Below the pieces are notes generated by a model. That model was not told the DNA's origin. It saw only the letters and a list, made by a program, of their open reading frames with translations, and ran no database searches. Both the position numbers and the translations under genes were made by a program. From Volutella citrinella (taxonomy: Eukaryota; Ascomycota; Sordariomycetes; Hypocreales; Nectriaceae): a stretch of 64,000 nucleotides of DNA. The stretch covers positions 4,154,001 to 4,218,000 of the forward strand of contig JAWZSP010000004.1 of NCBI GenBank assembly GCA_034401135.1, written 5' to 3'. This document shows, one piece after another, positions 22,523-35,500 of the stretch. Positions within the stretch are counted from its first letter, which is position 1. Each line of letters begins with the position of its first letter.

Positions 22523-23744
22523 ATGGCTGCCAACCAAGTCATCCTCCAGCAAGTGCTCGTTGAGCCGTGGTCCAAGAAGAGCGCCAACATCCAGCTCAAG
22601 CAGCACGATGTGTCTCTCCGGGTATGCCGGCCTCCTTGCTCGGACATGTGTATTGTGCAGCCCGTGTACATGTGCTGATGCTCCTCTGACAGCTCGACAT
22701 CCCCGATGCGGAGCTGATGCTTGCCCAGACGCCAACCGAGCCGTCTCCGATATCAAATGAGCTGAATGACGCCTTTGCCGCCGTGTTCAGTGCCCATGCC
22801 GAGTACAAGAGGACCATCAAGCCCGAGATGGTGGGCAGCGCCAAATTCGACAAGCAGTGCCTCGCTGAAATCAGGACCATTGGCACATTCTTCCCCGGAG
22901 GGCTGACCGAGAGGATGTACATCTGCTCCGCAGCCTGGCTGGCCCACGTCTGCACCTTTGATGACATTCTCGAGACCCTCACCCCGGAAGTCGGCGAGGT
23001 GGCGCTTCTTGAATGCATCCAGCTCATCCAGGACCTCCCTGTGCCAGCGCCCTCCGGTATGGGATCCCGCTTCTGCTGCCCTGATATTGTCATACTGACC
23101 CGAACTGAGTAGGGGATCAACGCCTCCAGACTCTCGTCAAGGCCCTCATGAGCCATGCCCGAAGCCATCTGCCTCCCAGCAGCTGTGGGCCCTTCTTCGA
23201 GGCGGCACGCAACTGCCTGTACGCGCACCTCGACGAGATGGGCTTCCTTGGCGGCCGCATCGCCCGCAACCTGCCCAACTACATGGCCATCCGATGCCGG
23301 ACCATCTCCATCAACCCCATGTTCGAGATGATCAAGTCCGAGTACCTCTCGGACAAGTGGCGCGTCAACCCGCTGTGGCAGGCGCTGCAGCACGACGTGT
23401 CTCGCGCGGCCGGCCTGCAGAACGACCTCGTCGGGCTCGAGCGCGACCTCGAGAACGGCGAGCAGCTCAACATCATCGTCGTGCTCATGCAGAACCTCGG
23501 CGAGGGCGTCTCAGAGCACCAGGACCAGATCCTCTTCACGCAGTGCGTCGGCATGGCCATTGAGGAGCACAACCAGAGCATCGCCCGCGCGCTGAACCGG
23601 GCGGCGCAGGCCCACGACGCGAGCGAGACACCGCTGCCAGATGAGGTCGTCAGTGTCATCCAGCACATCGTCTCCATGTGCGAGACGCACCTGAAGTGGT
23701 GCGCATCGGCGAAGAGGTATAGCGTCGAGGCGGATTCGCCCTAG
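22523..23744 (+). CDS. Class I terpene synthase (terpene cyclase), 364 aa
   Basis: A soluble enzyme that ionises a prenyl diphosphate and cyclises the carbocation. Exons are 22523-22621, 22693-23056 and 23113-23744. The metal-binding motif DDILE (residues 123-127, in TFDDILE) is the DDxxD/E site. The second site is NDLVGLERD (258-266), an NSE-type motif in which the usual Ser is Gly and the final Glu is Asp. A diphosphate-sensor Arg is likely R217 (RTISINP), 41 residues before it. The C-terminus has W350-x5-R356-Y357, the WxxxxxRY motif. The length is typical for monofunctional fungal cyclases. No prenyltransferase domain, P450 or other tailoring gene is adjacent. The product is unpredictable; sesquiterpene is most likely by family size. 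Confidence 0.88.
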
Positions 23745-24958
23745 GACTGGGTGACTGCGCCGTTGGTTTTTCATATCATTGATTTCTTCATTGTCTCGGC
23801 GTTGGTGGGACCGGCACGGACCGGCTTGATTTCAGCATAGGAGTCTTGCGTTCAGCGTGTATGGATGGCACTTGGCGTTGCTAGAGTGGTACGCAAGTAA
23901 CGATCATGAATGAAGGCTATTGATCCTTCGCGATGGCGTTGTTCGACTATATTGTGAGACTGTTAGGCGACTTTGCGGCATGTGTATCGGTTTATTCCCA
24001 AGACTTGCAGTTTATGTTTAGCTTGAGACAAATACTCAAAAGAGAAACCAAGGCTAGTTGGTATGGATATGTGCCTGCATCAGGTGGATCTCAGTGGTCG
24101 TGGTCAACATTCTCCGCATGGAGCTGGAGTATTTGTAATAAATGACAAGTCATCCTTCGCCACCTGAGTGTGGAGAGGCCCGGAGGAGTCCCCTTCATCA
24201 GCCTTGTGTTCTTGACAATGAAGGTGCCTTGCACTGATCTTGTGAGTGATATTCCAGCCGTGGAACCCGTCTATTTGATTTTGCTGCCATCTCCTGCCAA
24301 TGGTTACTGTCTTGAGAAACCCAGATTCAATGGCTTGCGAGTGACTAGAGAGGCAATCCTTCAACATGCAACCAGGGTCTCGTGTTGCTCGTGTTGTGGG
24401 GTCGACAAAAGAGCGATGCTCATCTCTCCCAGAGTCAAGAGTCATTCGGCAGCCAGAATCATCTGTAGCATCTTTCGTGTGTCGCTTCGGCTGCTGGTAT
24501 TGCAAGTGATCATAAACTGAGAATATATCTCGATTTGCTGAGAGCCTGAGACCCATCGGACCTTGACGGTCGATTATCCCTCCACCTCTGGTATCGGCGG
24601 TGGTCCAAAAGCCACTCATATGTTCCATGAACACAATTGACATTGAAATTCTCGAAAGACTCGTAGCTTACAGGATACGCTTTCTGCAGGCATTGCACAC
24701 GATGGGTTAAGTGCATGGAGAGCCAGAGCTTTCGTACACCGCCTGCCTCCTCTACCAGCACCATACCTCAAGAAGGAAGGAGTGCTTATCATGATCGACC
24801 CTTCCCACCTCCCAACATATTTTCCGACTCATACAATCACAACTTGCACGGTATTTTGCAAATTCAAGCTCCAAGATCCCAACGACGAGCAGCTAAACAA
24901 CCTTGAGTGTTGTCAAATATGAGCCATTTACAAGACTGAATCATGTGCATCTTATTTC
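23745..24958. other. Convergent intergenic region, no gene seen
   Basis: This 1.2 kb tail-to-tail region lies between the terpene synthase and the NLR gene. A minus-strand open frame of 179 codons (24104-24643) has no recognisable domain and is not called. It is AT-richer than its surroundings. Confidence 0.5.
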
Positions 24959-27900
24959 TCAAGCACCCCCCTTCATGATTCTTATGATCCACTTTTCCCA
25001 TGTCCCTTCAGCAGCCTTCACCACTTCTTCCCTGACTCTCGCTCCTCTGGCCAGGAGAAAGCGGACGATGCCCGCGTGGCCGTCCGCTGCCGCTGCTTCA
25101 AGCGCCGTCCCTTGGTCGCTGATAGCATTCACATCGGCCCCATAGTCAAGCAGAAGCCGGACGATGGAGCCCCAACCTCGACTCGAGGCAGCCCTCAAGG
25201 CGGTGCCCATCTCCCCTGTTTGCTGATTGACGTCTGCGCCCTTAGCTAGGAGCAACTTGACCACCTGCGCTTGTCCAAAGTACGATGCCGCTTGCAACGC
25301 GGTCCCAAAGCGGCCGCCCTGGGCATCGACATCAGCCCCAGCGTCAATCAGTCGTTTCGCCACGCTTAGCGAGCTGGACGTTCGCTCCATGCCGAAGTCG
25401 CCGCACATGGCCGCCTGTAGCGCGTTGCCATACTCGCCACCTTGACTGTTGACATCAGCGCCCTTTGCGAGAAGCAGCTGGACGATGCCGGTTGTCTTCG
25501 CCATGTGCGAGGCCGCCTGTAGAGCGGTGCCATAGTAGCCTCCCTGTGCATTCACATCCGCGCCCTTGGCAAGGATCCGCCGCACGCTGGCTTCATCCTT
25601 GCTAGACACCGCTGCTTGCAGAGCGTTGCCGTACTGCCCACCTTTCAGGTTGACATCCGCTCCATTCTCCAACAGATATTCAATGCACTCGACATCAACG
25701 GCCGCAAGTGCCGATTGGAGAGGGCTGCCACCTTCCGCGCTACTCATGTTGATGTCCGCGCCTCGCTTCACCAGATTTCTCAACATCTGGCTTCCCTCAA
25801 TTTCCGGGGACTTAGCAAGTGAAGCCATCAGACAGCACAGCACACTTCCATTTTCACCACCTGGACCGTTGACATCGGCTCCTTTATCCAGCAGTGCCTG
25901 GGCGACGCGGCTTTGTACACCTGCACAGGCTGCAGCCAGAGGCGATCCGAATTTGCCTCCGCGGGCGTTCACATCGGCCCCTGCTTCAAGAAGGATGCCC
26001 AGTGTTTCCATCTTGACACTTTCTTCCTTAGAACTGGCGCAAAGCGTATAGAGAGCGGCTCCGCCAAACCGGCTTTCGGCATTGATATCGGCTCCCAGAT
26101 CAAGCAGCCGACGGACGAGTTTCGCATCGGCATATTTTGCGGCGTGGCGAAGCCCATGTCCGAGATCCACCGGGCTCCAGGCCTCCTTGTAGCTAATCAG
26201 GCGATCAAGAGCACGGGTGGCTTCCCCTTCAATGGCAGATACGATAGCGTTTTGCCACACCCGTCCAGGGGCACGCAGGTCAGCTCCGTGATCCAGGAGT
26301 TCCAAGGCGACCTCGTCATGGGCATTCTCAAGAGCACCATGGAGCGGGTTTCCCTGGGTTCCGCCACGTCTGTTCACGTCAGCCCCTCGCTCCAGAAGCA
26401 ACCGGACGGCGGAGAGTCTGCCACTGCTCGCAGCCTCGTAGAGTGCATTTGCAAGGGGCTGTCCACGCTTGGGAGCTTGGTAAAACCTTACGCCCTCCTC
26501 GCCTTCTTCCTGATGCAGAGGCTGTTCATCTTGTCCTGCATTGATATCAGCACCAGCATCGAGGAGAAGCTGCATTATTTCCACTCCCCCCCCTTCTGCA
26601 GCCTTCTGAAGTGCCTGACACGGCTTGTCTTCATCTCCATTTGGATTGATTCCCCTTGCAAGAAACTCCTGGACGAGATTTAGCCTTCCTTCCCCGCAAG
26701 CCCATTCAAATGTGCCGTAGTGATTTGCGTCCGGGCCGGCAGCTTCCACGAGGATCTCGGCGATGGACAAATAACCCATGTCAAAAGCCTTCGTGATCCC
26801 TAAAGCCATTAGCCCTTCTGAGACGTCCACTTTGGCACCGTGCCGGAGTAGACACTTGACGACCAACTCGTGGCCAGCTACTGCCGCATTATGAAGGGAA
26901 TCTCCGAGGAGCACATCGGCCCCAGCATCCAGAAGGTCTTCGACGATGTCGAGATAGCCCCCGGAGCAAGCAGACGCAAGAGCGGTCCTATTATTCGACC
27001 AAACCGCATTCACATTAGCTCCCTTGTCGATCATGAGACGCACTAGCTTCCTGTCTCCTGCGGAAGCGGCACTTTGGAGTGCGGGCACAGCCACTGAAGA
27101 TGTCCCTTCTTTGGGACTCGCCCCTGCCTTCAAAAGATATTCAGATATTTTGACATGACCTTCGTTTGTGGCCGAGTCGAGGGGAGTACCCCACCGGTCA
27201 CACTCAGCGTTGATATCAGCACCGGACTCCAGAAGCACCTTGACGATGCTGAGATGCCCTAACCTGCACGCAAAATGCAGAGCAGTGGCCATATCCGAGC
27301 AGCCGCTGAGATTGATGTCGGCTCCCGCTTCGATAAGCCTCAGCAGAGTCTCGTTAGACCCCGCAGACGCGGCTGTTGACAACGGTGTCCCAGCCATGCC
27401 GCCTATGTTGTTGATATCCGCCCCAGCCGCGAGCAAGATATTGAGCATCTCCAAGTTTCGTAAATACGCAGCCGCATGTAGTGGGCTGCCCCAGTGCCCT
27501 TCCCCTGAGTTGACGTCAGCTCCCGCCTCTATTAAAAGTTTTGCTGCCTCGGTCTTCTGCGCGAACATGGCTCCAGTCAGTGCAGTGTCTAAGCCTGAAC
27601 CAAGGGAGTTCACATTCGCCCCAGCATCTATGAGCATCTGAAGGAGTTCCGTATCACCACTTGACGCTATTGCGCACAGATTGTAAGCGCAGTCATCCCC
27701 ATCGTCTAACCGAGCTCCCTGAAGCAGCAGTGCCTTGGCTACCTCGGCGCAGCCATGATGGAGCGCCGCATTGAGAGGTGTGCCCAGCTGGCCAGCAGCG
27801 CCATTGACCTCAGCCCCGGCTTTGATTAGCATTCGTACTGTCGTTCCGAGTCCGCGTACAGCCGCTTCGTACAGAGCAGTGGTACCGCAACAGCGAATGC

Positions 27901-30900
27901 TGAGATCAGCGCCGTGGGCCAGAAGCACCTCCACAACATCAGGCACGGCTGCGCGGGCCGCCTCAACGAGTGCTGTTTGGGAGATATCCCCTCCTTTTTG
28001 GTCAACATTGGCTCCTCGGGAGAGGAGGACCTTGACAATTTCCAAGTGGCCCGAGTGAGCAGCGGCGACGAGAGGAGGGCCTCGGTACGGGTGTTGCCCC
28101 TCTATGTCGGCGCCGTGGTCAAGCAAGAACTCAACGACTTCTCGGTTTCCCATCCAACAAGATTGAACAAGGGGGCTAAATTGCTTTGATTGCACGACAT
28201 CATGAGAAATATCGGCGCCTTTTTCAAGCAACATCCGTGCCACGTTGAGGTACCCGCCTTCGCACGCCGAGACAAAGGGCCAGTCAAGGTGAGCGCCGTC
28301 TGGCATTCCAGCACTGGCGTCGTGAGATAGGAGAAGCCTAACGATGTCCTCGTAGCCATTTCTGGCCGCCTGTGCGAGTGCGCCCTTCGTGTCATCCATT
28401 ACTAGCCTGACGTTTGCGCCACGCTCGAGCGCCAACTTGACAATGGCCGGAAACCCGCCCGCAGCAGCACCGTCAAGGCAAGCCGTCCAATGAAGCTCTT
28501 CGAAGGGCTGTATGTTGTCCGCAATCATTCTTACCAAATTCTCGTGACCAAGGTGAGCAGCGTGATGAAGTAGATTCTCCAAAAATAACCCTCGCCGGAG
28601 AATTTCTCCACGTCGCTCGATAAGGATGCGAGCGACTTCGACATGGCCGTAATCAACAGCAACTTGGAACGGACTACGTTCGCGCTCGCACCACTGGGCC
28701 CCGGATAGTAAATCGTTCTCGGTATCCAGCAGCCATGTCACCATACGTGCATTTCCGATCGTGGTTGCAGTGATAAGTGCGTTTCCCTTGGGCCCAGTTG
28801 CGTTGACGTTGGCTCCTTGATCCAGAAGCAGCCTGGCAACGTTTTCGTGATCGTGGACCACTGCTGCCAGCAATGCGTTACCATCCACACCCCCCTGGAG
28901 GTTCACCTCTGCCCCCATTTCGAGCAACCACTCAACCACGGCTAGATGGCCGTGTGAGGCTGCCAGCATTAGCGGCGTTGAACCAAAGCTGTCCCTGACA
29001 TCAGCGCGAGATCTGTACTGATCATGTTCCGATGCACCCCTTCCAGCAGTCGTTGACAAAAACTCCTTTGCCAGCAACAGCAACCCGAACCGACAGGCCA
29101 TGTGCAGACCAGTGCGGTGCATAGGCCAATCGAAATGTCGATAACTCGGACCGCTTCTTGCTTCCTCCCGCATAGCTTGTACCGCAGAGTCAATGCAGCC
29201 CTCGCTCTTCAGCAAGTTACATGCCACTTCGAAGACGTCACCCAAGGCCTCTACGGGGCGCGTGTGGACACCCCAGAACCTTGCCGCATAGGAAAAAAAG
29301 GGATATGCTCCCAGTCTCTGGCCAGGGCCGAACTGAACCGACAACGCCCCATCGCAGAAATCGTTGTAAGATAGATATGTCAGGCAGGTCAGGGCGGCGT
29401 CCTTTTCCGAGTTTGGTAGCCACTTTTGGCGGATGCTCTCTATGTATTCCTGCGTCGTGTAGTGCACCAGGCGAACAATGTCTCCTTCCTCGTCCACGAC
29501 GATGAGCCCAGCGCAGACGGAGACCACATCCTCAATGTCCGGTACGTTGTCCTCGGAAAAGGCATCGCCAACTTCGACAGCCACTGCGGCGCAGAGTGCC
29601 TCGGTTTTGAGAGGCTCGAGAGCTCTTGAGATCCATGACAGCGTCTTCCTGGCCAAGTCTGTCTGTTCTGCCGTCTGGCTCTCGATCCTGGCAATGGTCA
29701 AGTCATACGCCTTTTCATAAATCTGGAACGGTCGCGTGGCCCCTTTGGCGTGCTGAGAAAGCTTGTCCAGCGACGATGTGACCTGCTTTTTGGTAGTCAT
29801 TCCTTGCAACCACTGTACGTAAAGGCGGGCAAGGAGGAACCTGGATGCTCAAGTCAGCGGGTAGATTACGTGATGGAGATCGCAAAATACTATGACTTAC
29901 ATTCCGCCTGCAGCTTCAGCCACTTTATTCTGTACCATGTCCAACACGCTCTCGTCTTTTCGAACGCATCGCGGGCGTTGGCCCATGTGGTGACGGACAT
30001 ATAGCTTCAAATCTTCATCACTCGCTCGAATCTCCAGCATAGGATCGTTTCGAAATGCCTCTGTAATATCCGGAACAAATCTCGAAGTAACAAGGAGTTG
30101 CAGATTGCCTTGGTTCTGCAGCTGACGCATGTTTTCTATGAGATCAGCGCATGTTCCCTTGTCATCGACACTCTCGTCTAGCGCATCGATCACGACGTAG
30201 ACGCGCTGATACTCTGAGATGCATTCCCGCAGCAGGTCGCAGACGCCTCGGAACGACGGCCCAGTCTTTTGCTTGTCAGATTCGTATAGTTCCAGCACAG
30301 GCTTCGGCACAATGTCCCTGGACTGCAGCAGCTGGCGAAGAATTGCCGACATCAACGTCTTGGGGCTCTGGTAGGTCCGCTTCTTGTAGTCGCAGTACAT
30401 GTACAGGACGCACACGGTTTCGCTCCTGACTGTCTGCAGAAGGTGGTCGATTGTCATGGTGGCGATGACCGTCTTTCCAGCCCCAGGAACGCCCGGGCAG
30501 AACAAGGTGTTGGTTGAGCAGTCTACCCAATCCTTGAACCGACCAGATGCCAGAAACCACTCACCCGTACCCTGTTGCCTCATATCCAGGTTATCAATGT
30601 GCTGAGCGGCAAATTCAGTAGATGAAGACCATTCGATGATGGCGTTTCGCAACTCTCGCTCCTTCATGGCCTTGAGCTCGGCCTGGGTAGCTTCGGCGGA
30701 CTTTATGAGGTCATTGCCGTCCTTTTCTAAGTTGCCCAGCGTGTCCTCGATTCTTTGGTTGGTCGCGTACGTGATGGCGATGACCAAGCGCTGCTCCTCG
30801 TCGAACAAGGCGGTCAGTTTGTCAAAGGCCGCCTTGACACGCTCATCTTGGCCGATGAAGACGGCTGCGGCATACTTCTTCCACCTTCCGTCCTTGATGG

Positions 30901-31387
30901 TCTTCTCGGAGGTTGCGAGAATCTCCAGGAAGCAGGAGAGGACCTGGACGATCTTTTTCTTCAGGCGCGGGGAGAGCCCTGCATCAATGTACTCGCTGAG
31001 GCGCGTTGTGAAGTCTCCGAGCTTTGTAAAGAGCTCCTCGAGCCAGTCGTATACCTGTGAGACATCTCCTGCCGCCCGGACCAGGAAGACGGCGGCTCCC
31101 AGGACGGTGGATGCGGGGGCGAATGGCGTCGGCCCGAGGGCGGCGGAGACGAGGTCTGAGAGCCTCACAAACGGCTGCAGCACATTGGTGATCCGATCTA
31201 GCACCTTGCGGCGCTTGCTCCTGAAGTTGGCAAACTGCTTCTCGTGCTCGTCGAGCTGAAGCTGCAGATCATCGGTGCCTTTCAGTTGCTTGAGGAGCTT
31301 CTGCTCGCGGAAGCTGCGGTCAGTCGAGTCGAAATAGGCCTCAATGGCTTCCTCCCAGATGTCGTCAAAGCTTGTGTCGTCGGGCAT
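24959..31387 (-). CDS. NLR-type STAND protein: Goodbye domain - NACHT - about 40 ankyrin repeats, 2,122 aa
   Basis: A fungal intracellular receptor of the NOD-like class. Exons on the minus strand are 31387-29901 and 29840-24959 (60-nt intron; the frame joins through GGMFLLARLYVQWL, a typical post-NACHT sequence). Residues about 5-135 resemble the fungal STAND N-terminal Goodbye domain (FDDIWEEAIEAYFDST and PASTVLGAAVFLVRAAGDVS). The NACHT has Walker A GVPGAGKT (299-306), Walker B VYVVIDALDES (396-406, D401) and the sensor-like LLVTSR (431-436). About 1,400 residues of 33-residue ankyrin units follow, many near-identical (LLAKGADVN, YGNALQAA). Known of the family: such proteins oligomerise on ligand binding and trigger defence or incompatibility cell death. 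The ligand is unknown. The P-loop is intact, so it should be functional. Confidence 0.9.
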
Positions 31388-32551
31388 TTCGAGCTCATTC
31401 GCGTGTTCGGCGTCGACTATACCATGAGAGCGGGCGTTGGGCGCGGATTGTGTTTTAAGTAAGCTCCCGTCCCGTCAGGCTAGGCAGCCGATCGCCGTTG
31501 GGGTCGCGGGTGTGGCGCAGCTGGCTGGGGCCTCCATCCCCAGGGGCGTCAGGACTTCAGCTGGAGGCGCCACGGCTGACCTACCTTGCAGTACGGCTAT
31601 GCATCAAGGACTCAGGGAGGCGCAGAATACGTAAGGGTTTCGATTTGCCAGCCCATCGCCGATGCTTATGCTACAGAATACTAGGCGACGGGAGGCCTGA
31701 ACAAAGCCATTGAGTCTGGGGGTGAGTGGCAGTGAGTTTCTTTTTATTCTTTTAGCGGTGTTATAGCGCCTTGGCTGCTAAGATCCCGGCCCGCCCAGGC
31801 CCAAATAGGCGTGTCCTCCCCGGCGCTAGGGCTGAGAAGCTCCACCCCGATAACTGAGATCGATCCATCAACAAAAAAGAAACGGAGCAAAAAGACATAC
31901 AACAGTGAGGATTCCCTCGTCGTCACCGACCCGAGTACTAATTCACCGCTTGCCAGTTTAACTAAGGGGGAGTGGACGGGACCCCGTGCTCTCTAGCAGC
32001 TATGGTCGTATGTGAAGGAGAGAGGAGAAAATTAGACTTAAGTACATGTAGAATTGTCATGGTGTTCTGTCAGGTATCTACGGTTGCGCGTTGGGCGTTA
32101 CGCCAAAGTAAGCCAGTGGTGGGCAAGTAATGTCTCTGAGAAAACCCAGTATCATTGAAAACAGTATCTGTTGAAATAATAGCCATGTTCTTCAGGGATA
32201 CAGCAGGAACAGCAGGACGGTTGCTCTTATAGCGTCCTGGAAAACCAGAAAATTATCAAATGCTTTTACCAACTCCTCCTTCGAGTCTCCAGGAACCTAC
32301 AGCAAAATCTGGAGTCATATCTACCGTTATCCAAATTATACGCAACAGAGACACAACAGAGATATGGTAGTTACCTATTCGTGTCAGCTAGGGTGGGCTG
32401 CGTCTTTGATCTGGATATTGATCTTTGTGTTGTGTGCAGATGATGGCGGATGCAGCTTATATATTTACAGTCCACTTACACCACCCTAGCCAATTACTCG
32501 CTATTCACTGTTTCTTGAGCACCCATTGCTTCAACCGCTACCTCAACCCAA
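31388..32551. other. Intergenic region, no gene seen
   Basis: This 1.16 kb lies between the start of the NLR gene and the stop of the S8 gene, both on the minus strand, so it contains the NLR promoter. From about 31990 to 32540 the base composition is visibly more AT-rich than in flanking genes. That could mark a decayed insertion, but no terminal repeats or transposase remnant are seen. Confidence 0.5.
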
Positions 32552-35500
32552 CTAGTTGGACTTTGCCAGTTTCACACCAAACTCGACAAACCGCTGGATA
32601 CACGCGGCCTTGGCCTCGGCGCTGGACCCCTGCCGGCGTGCAGTCTCCAGCATGTCGCTGACCTTGTCCAGCTCCTCCCAGATCTGGATGAAGTTGTTGT
32701 GCGTCTTCTTGCCGAGACTGCAAAAGGCCTCGCGCATGGCGTCGGGCTTGGCCGTCAGATCGGCGCCGTTGTCCGGGATGGCGATGCCGACGATGGAGCC
32801 CTTGTTCTGGTTGGCCGTCTTGACGGCCAGGATGCTTGCCTTGACGCAGTACAAGATCATGGCGGCTAGGCCAGCCGCCAGTGCCGTCGCCACGCTCGAT
32901 CCCGTCTCGTACTTGAAGTCGGTAACGCGACTCGTCACGCCGCTCGCCGACGGCGTGTCAAACGAGCTGCTGCCCACCTGGTCCTTGACCACGTCGACGC
33001 CGGGGAGCACAAACGTGATGCCGTCGTCGGGCGTCCACTCAAAGACTGTGCCGTCGGCTCGCGCGGCGCCGATGCGGAAGAAGTTGTCGGGCCACGGGCC
33101 GCTGGGGTAGTCGAGGTCGGTGAACTTGCCTTCGTCGGGGGCTGAGCAGAACATGAGCACCTTGTTTTGGACGGCTCTTTGCAGGACGTTATGTACTGTA
33201 GCAGTGAGTCAGCTGTTGCCTCCAAGATGATTGATAAAAAAAGCTGCATCTTGACTCCTTGTTTGACCCCAACCAAGTTGTCTCGGTTGAAAAGCGTCAC
33301 ACTGAGTACAAGCAGAACTGCCACAGTCATCACTTACATGCGTCCTTTGTGTTACTGTTTTCCTTAGGCATAGGTATCGTCCACGACATGGAAATAATAG
33401 TCGCCTTCTTATCAAGCGCCGCTTGAACAGCCTGCAGTCATCATCAGTATCGTCTCCTCCAGCCGAGACATATTCAGCTTCATCTTACCAGTGCTGCGTA
33501 TTTGCGGTCAATCTGGCTCTTCCCATCAGGAGTCTCATACGTCCTCATCCTGATTGGGTAGATCTTGGCCATCGGGCAGATGCGCAAAATCATACTGGCC
33601 ATGACAGTGCCGTGCCCGCGTGCCGATGAGAATGGAGGCCGCACTTTGCCATCGTGGTAGTCAAAGCTCTTTCCTTCGACGACATGGTTAGACAAGGAAG
33701 TATCAAACATGTCAATGCCATCGTCAATGAGCGCGATGACGACGTCGTCCTCGACACGCTCGGGGGTGCCCTGATTCTGCCGCGACTCCATGAACTCCCG
33801 GAGCGTCTTCTCCCAGAAGGGGATCATTTCGCTGGCGAACCTGGATGTGGAGTCCAGCCACCTATGCGAGTTGACGCCCTTTACTGGCGCGGACGTGGTC
33901 GAGAGCGGCGCGTCTTGCGATGCCATCTTGCGCTCAAGGCCAGCACCAGCGTCTCTGACCAGTACCTCAATCCGGCGGGCTTCCGGCTCTGAGGGGGTTC
34001 CGCTCTGGCCATCACCGAGCTCCTGCACCCTGAGGTTCATAAAGTTGGCATTAAGTCTTTCTTGGAACTCCTTGATCTTTTGGTTCATCCATTGCGGGCT
34101 GTCCAGCATCTACACACAGGTCAGCCGACGGAACAATCAAAACACACGAGACATGACGACATACCTTGTCCGGCGCTGGCTTGTACAGGTAGATTCTCTC
34201 GAGCTTGGAAAGGTTCGGCAGTCCTTCAGCCTCGCTCCAGGCTCGGAGAACAGCGTTGCTTCCGCTCCATCTCAAGCTCAGCTCTTTCAGGGGCGGTGTT
34301 GGCTTCACAGCGCTGGTCTTGTCGCCGCCGCCGCTCGCTGCAGATTCCATGCCCTGAACCTTGCTGCTGACCGTCAGGATAGTCTCCGGGTCCAAATCCG
34401 TCTTTTGCCAGTCCATCCGCTCGACATGGAACCGCTCGAGAGCCTGACGGATGGCCTGGTCACTGTGGACCTTCTCACCCGCGTCGCCAGCGTCTTCAAT
34501 GGTCAGCCGGATGATGTGACGCACTCCTTTGTTGTAGAGCCAGTCAAAAAAGTACGTCATGTCTTTGCGGCCCAGAACTCCGAGCTGGCCCACGCCAGAC
34601 TGCTGCTCGGCGTCTCGTTCCTTGTCAGCCTGGCGGCCCCTGAGCCGCACCTCGACATGCGGGAACGTCACATAAGTCAGGACAGTGTCGAACTTGAGAC
34701 CAGACTTGCTGTCTTTGCCAAACCGCTTGGTGAACTCGTCCCAGTATATCCTCCGTGGGAGACGATCATAGTCGAAGCCAATTTGTACATCTGCAAGCGT
34801 CAGCGACAGCACACCAAGGAGGCTGACCGTCCACTATTTGCCAAACTCACCGCTCATGTTGGAGCCGTACAGGAACGAGATGGCCATCTCAGCGCTCCTT
34901 GTTCTCATGTAGTGAAGCTTGAGGCTGAGCAGAACCTCGTCCGAGTTCTTGTTCCAGACCGTCATGTTGCCTTTGTCACCGCCGGTGCTCTTCCGGGTTG
35001 AGGGAGCAGGCCTGGTAGAACCCTTGCTGTGGGCCTTGGCATCCATGCGGCCGGTGTTTACTCGCTTCAAGGGGGTGTTGGGTGCCGGGTCCAGCTGCGA
35101 GACTGCCGTGTTGACGCGAAGAGATGAGTCCTCCCCGTAGTTGCTTGAGCCAGGATCCCGCTCTCGAGGCCGCTCACGCTCACGCTCACGCTCACGCTCG
35201 CCTCGCCCGTCGCGCCGTGCTTCTGCCTCTTTCTTCATCCGTGCCGCCTCTTCGGCCTTCTTCTTTATGCGTAGCTTCTCCAGGTCCGTCAGCTTCTCGT
35301 CTGCGTCTGCGTCATTCTTCGCCGACTCCCGATCACGAGGCGCTCTGGATGCGGCGTGCGAGCTCGTCCTGTCTCTAGACCGGGTTCGAGCAGACAGCTG
35401 GCCTCTGTCATTCATTGCAGAGTCTCCATTCCGGTCCGAGGCCGATGACTGGGCCTTCTTCGCCGCCCAGTCATTGAACTTCTTGGTGACGATGGTCTTG

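Noticed and set aside
24959..29200. Regularly spaced repeats that might suggest a CRISPR-like array
   Set aside because: The 99-nt period corresponds to 33-residue ankyrin units within one open frame; there are no short identical repeats with unique spacers.
31990..32540. Mutated transposon remnant in the AT-rich stretch between the NLR and S8 genes
   Set aside because: No terminal inverted repeats, target-site duplication or transposase fragments were visible; base composition alone is not enough.
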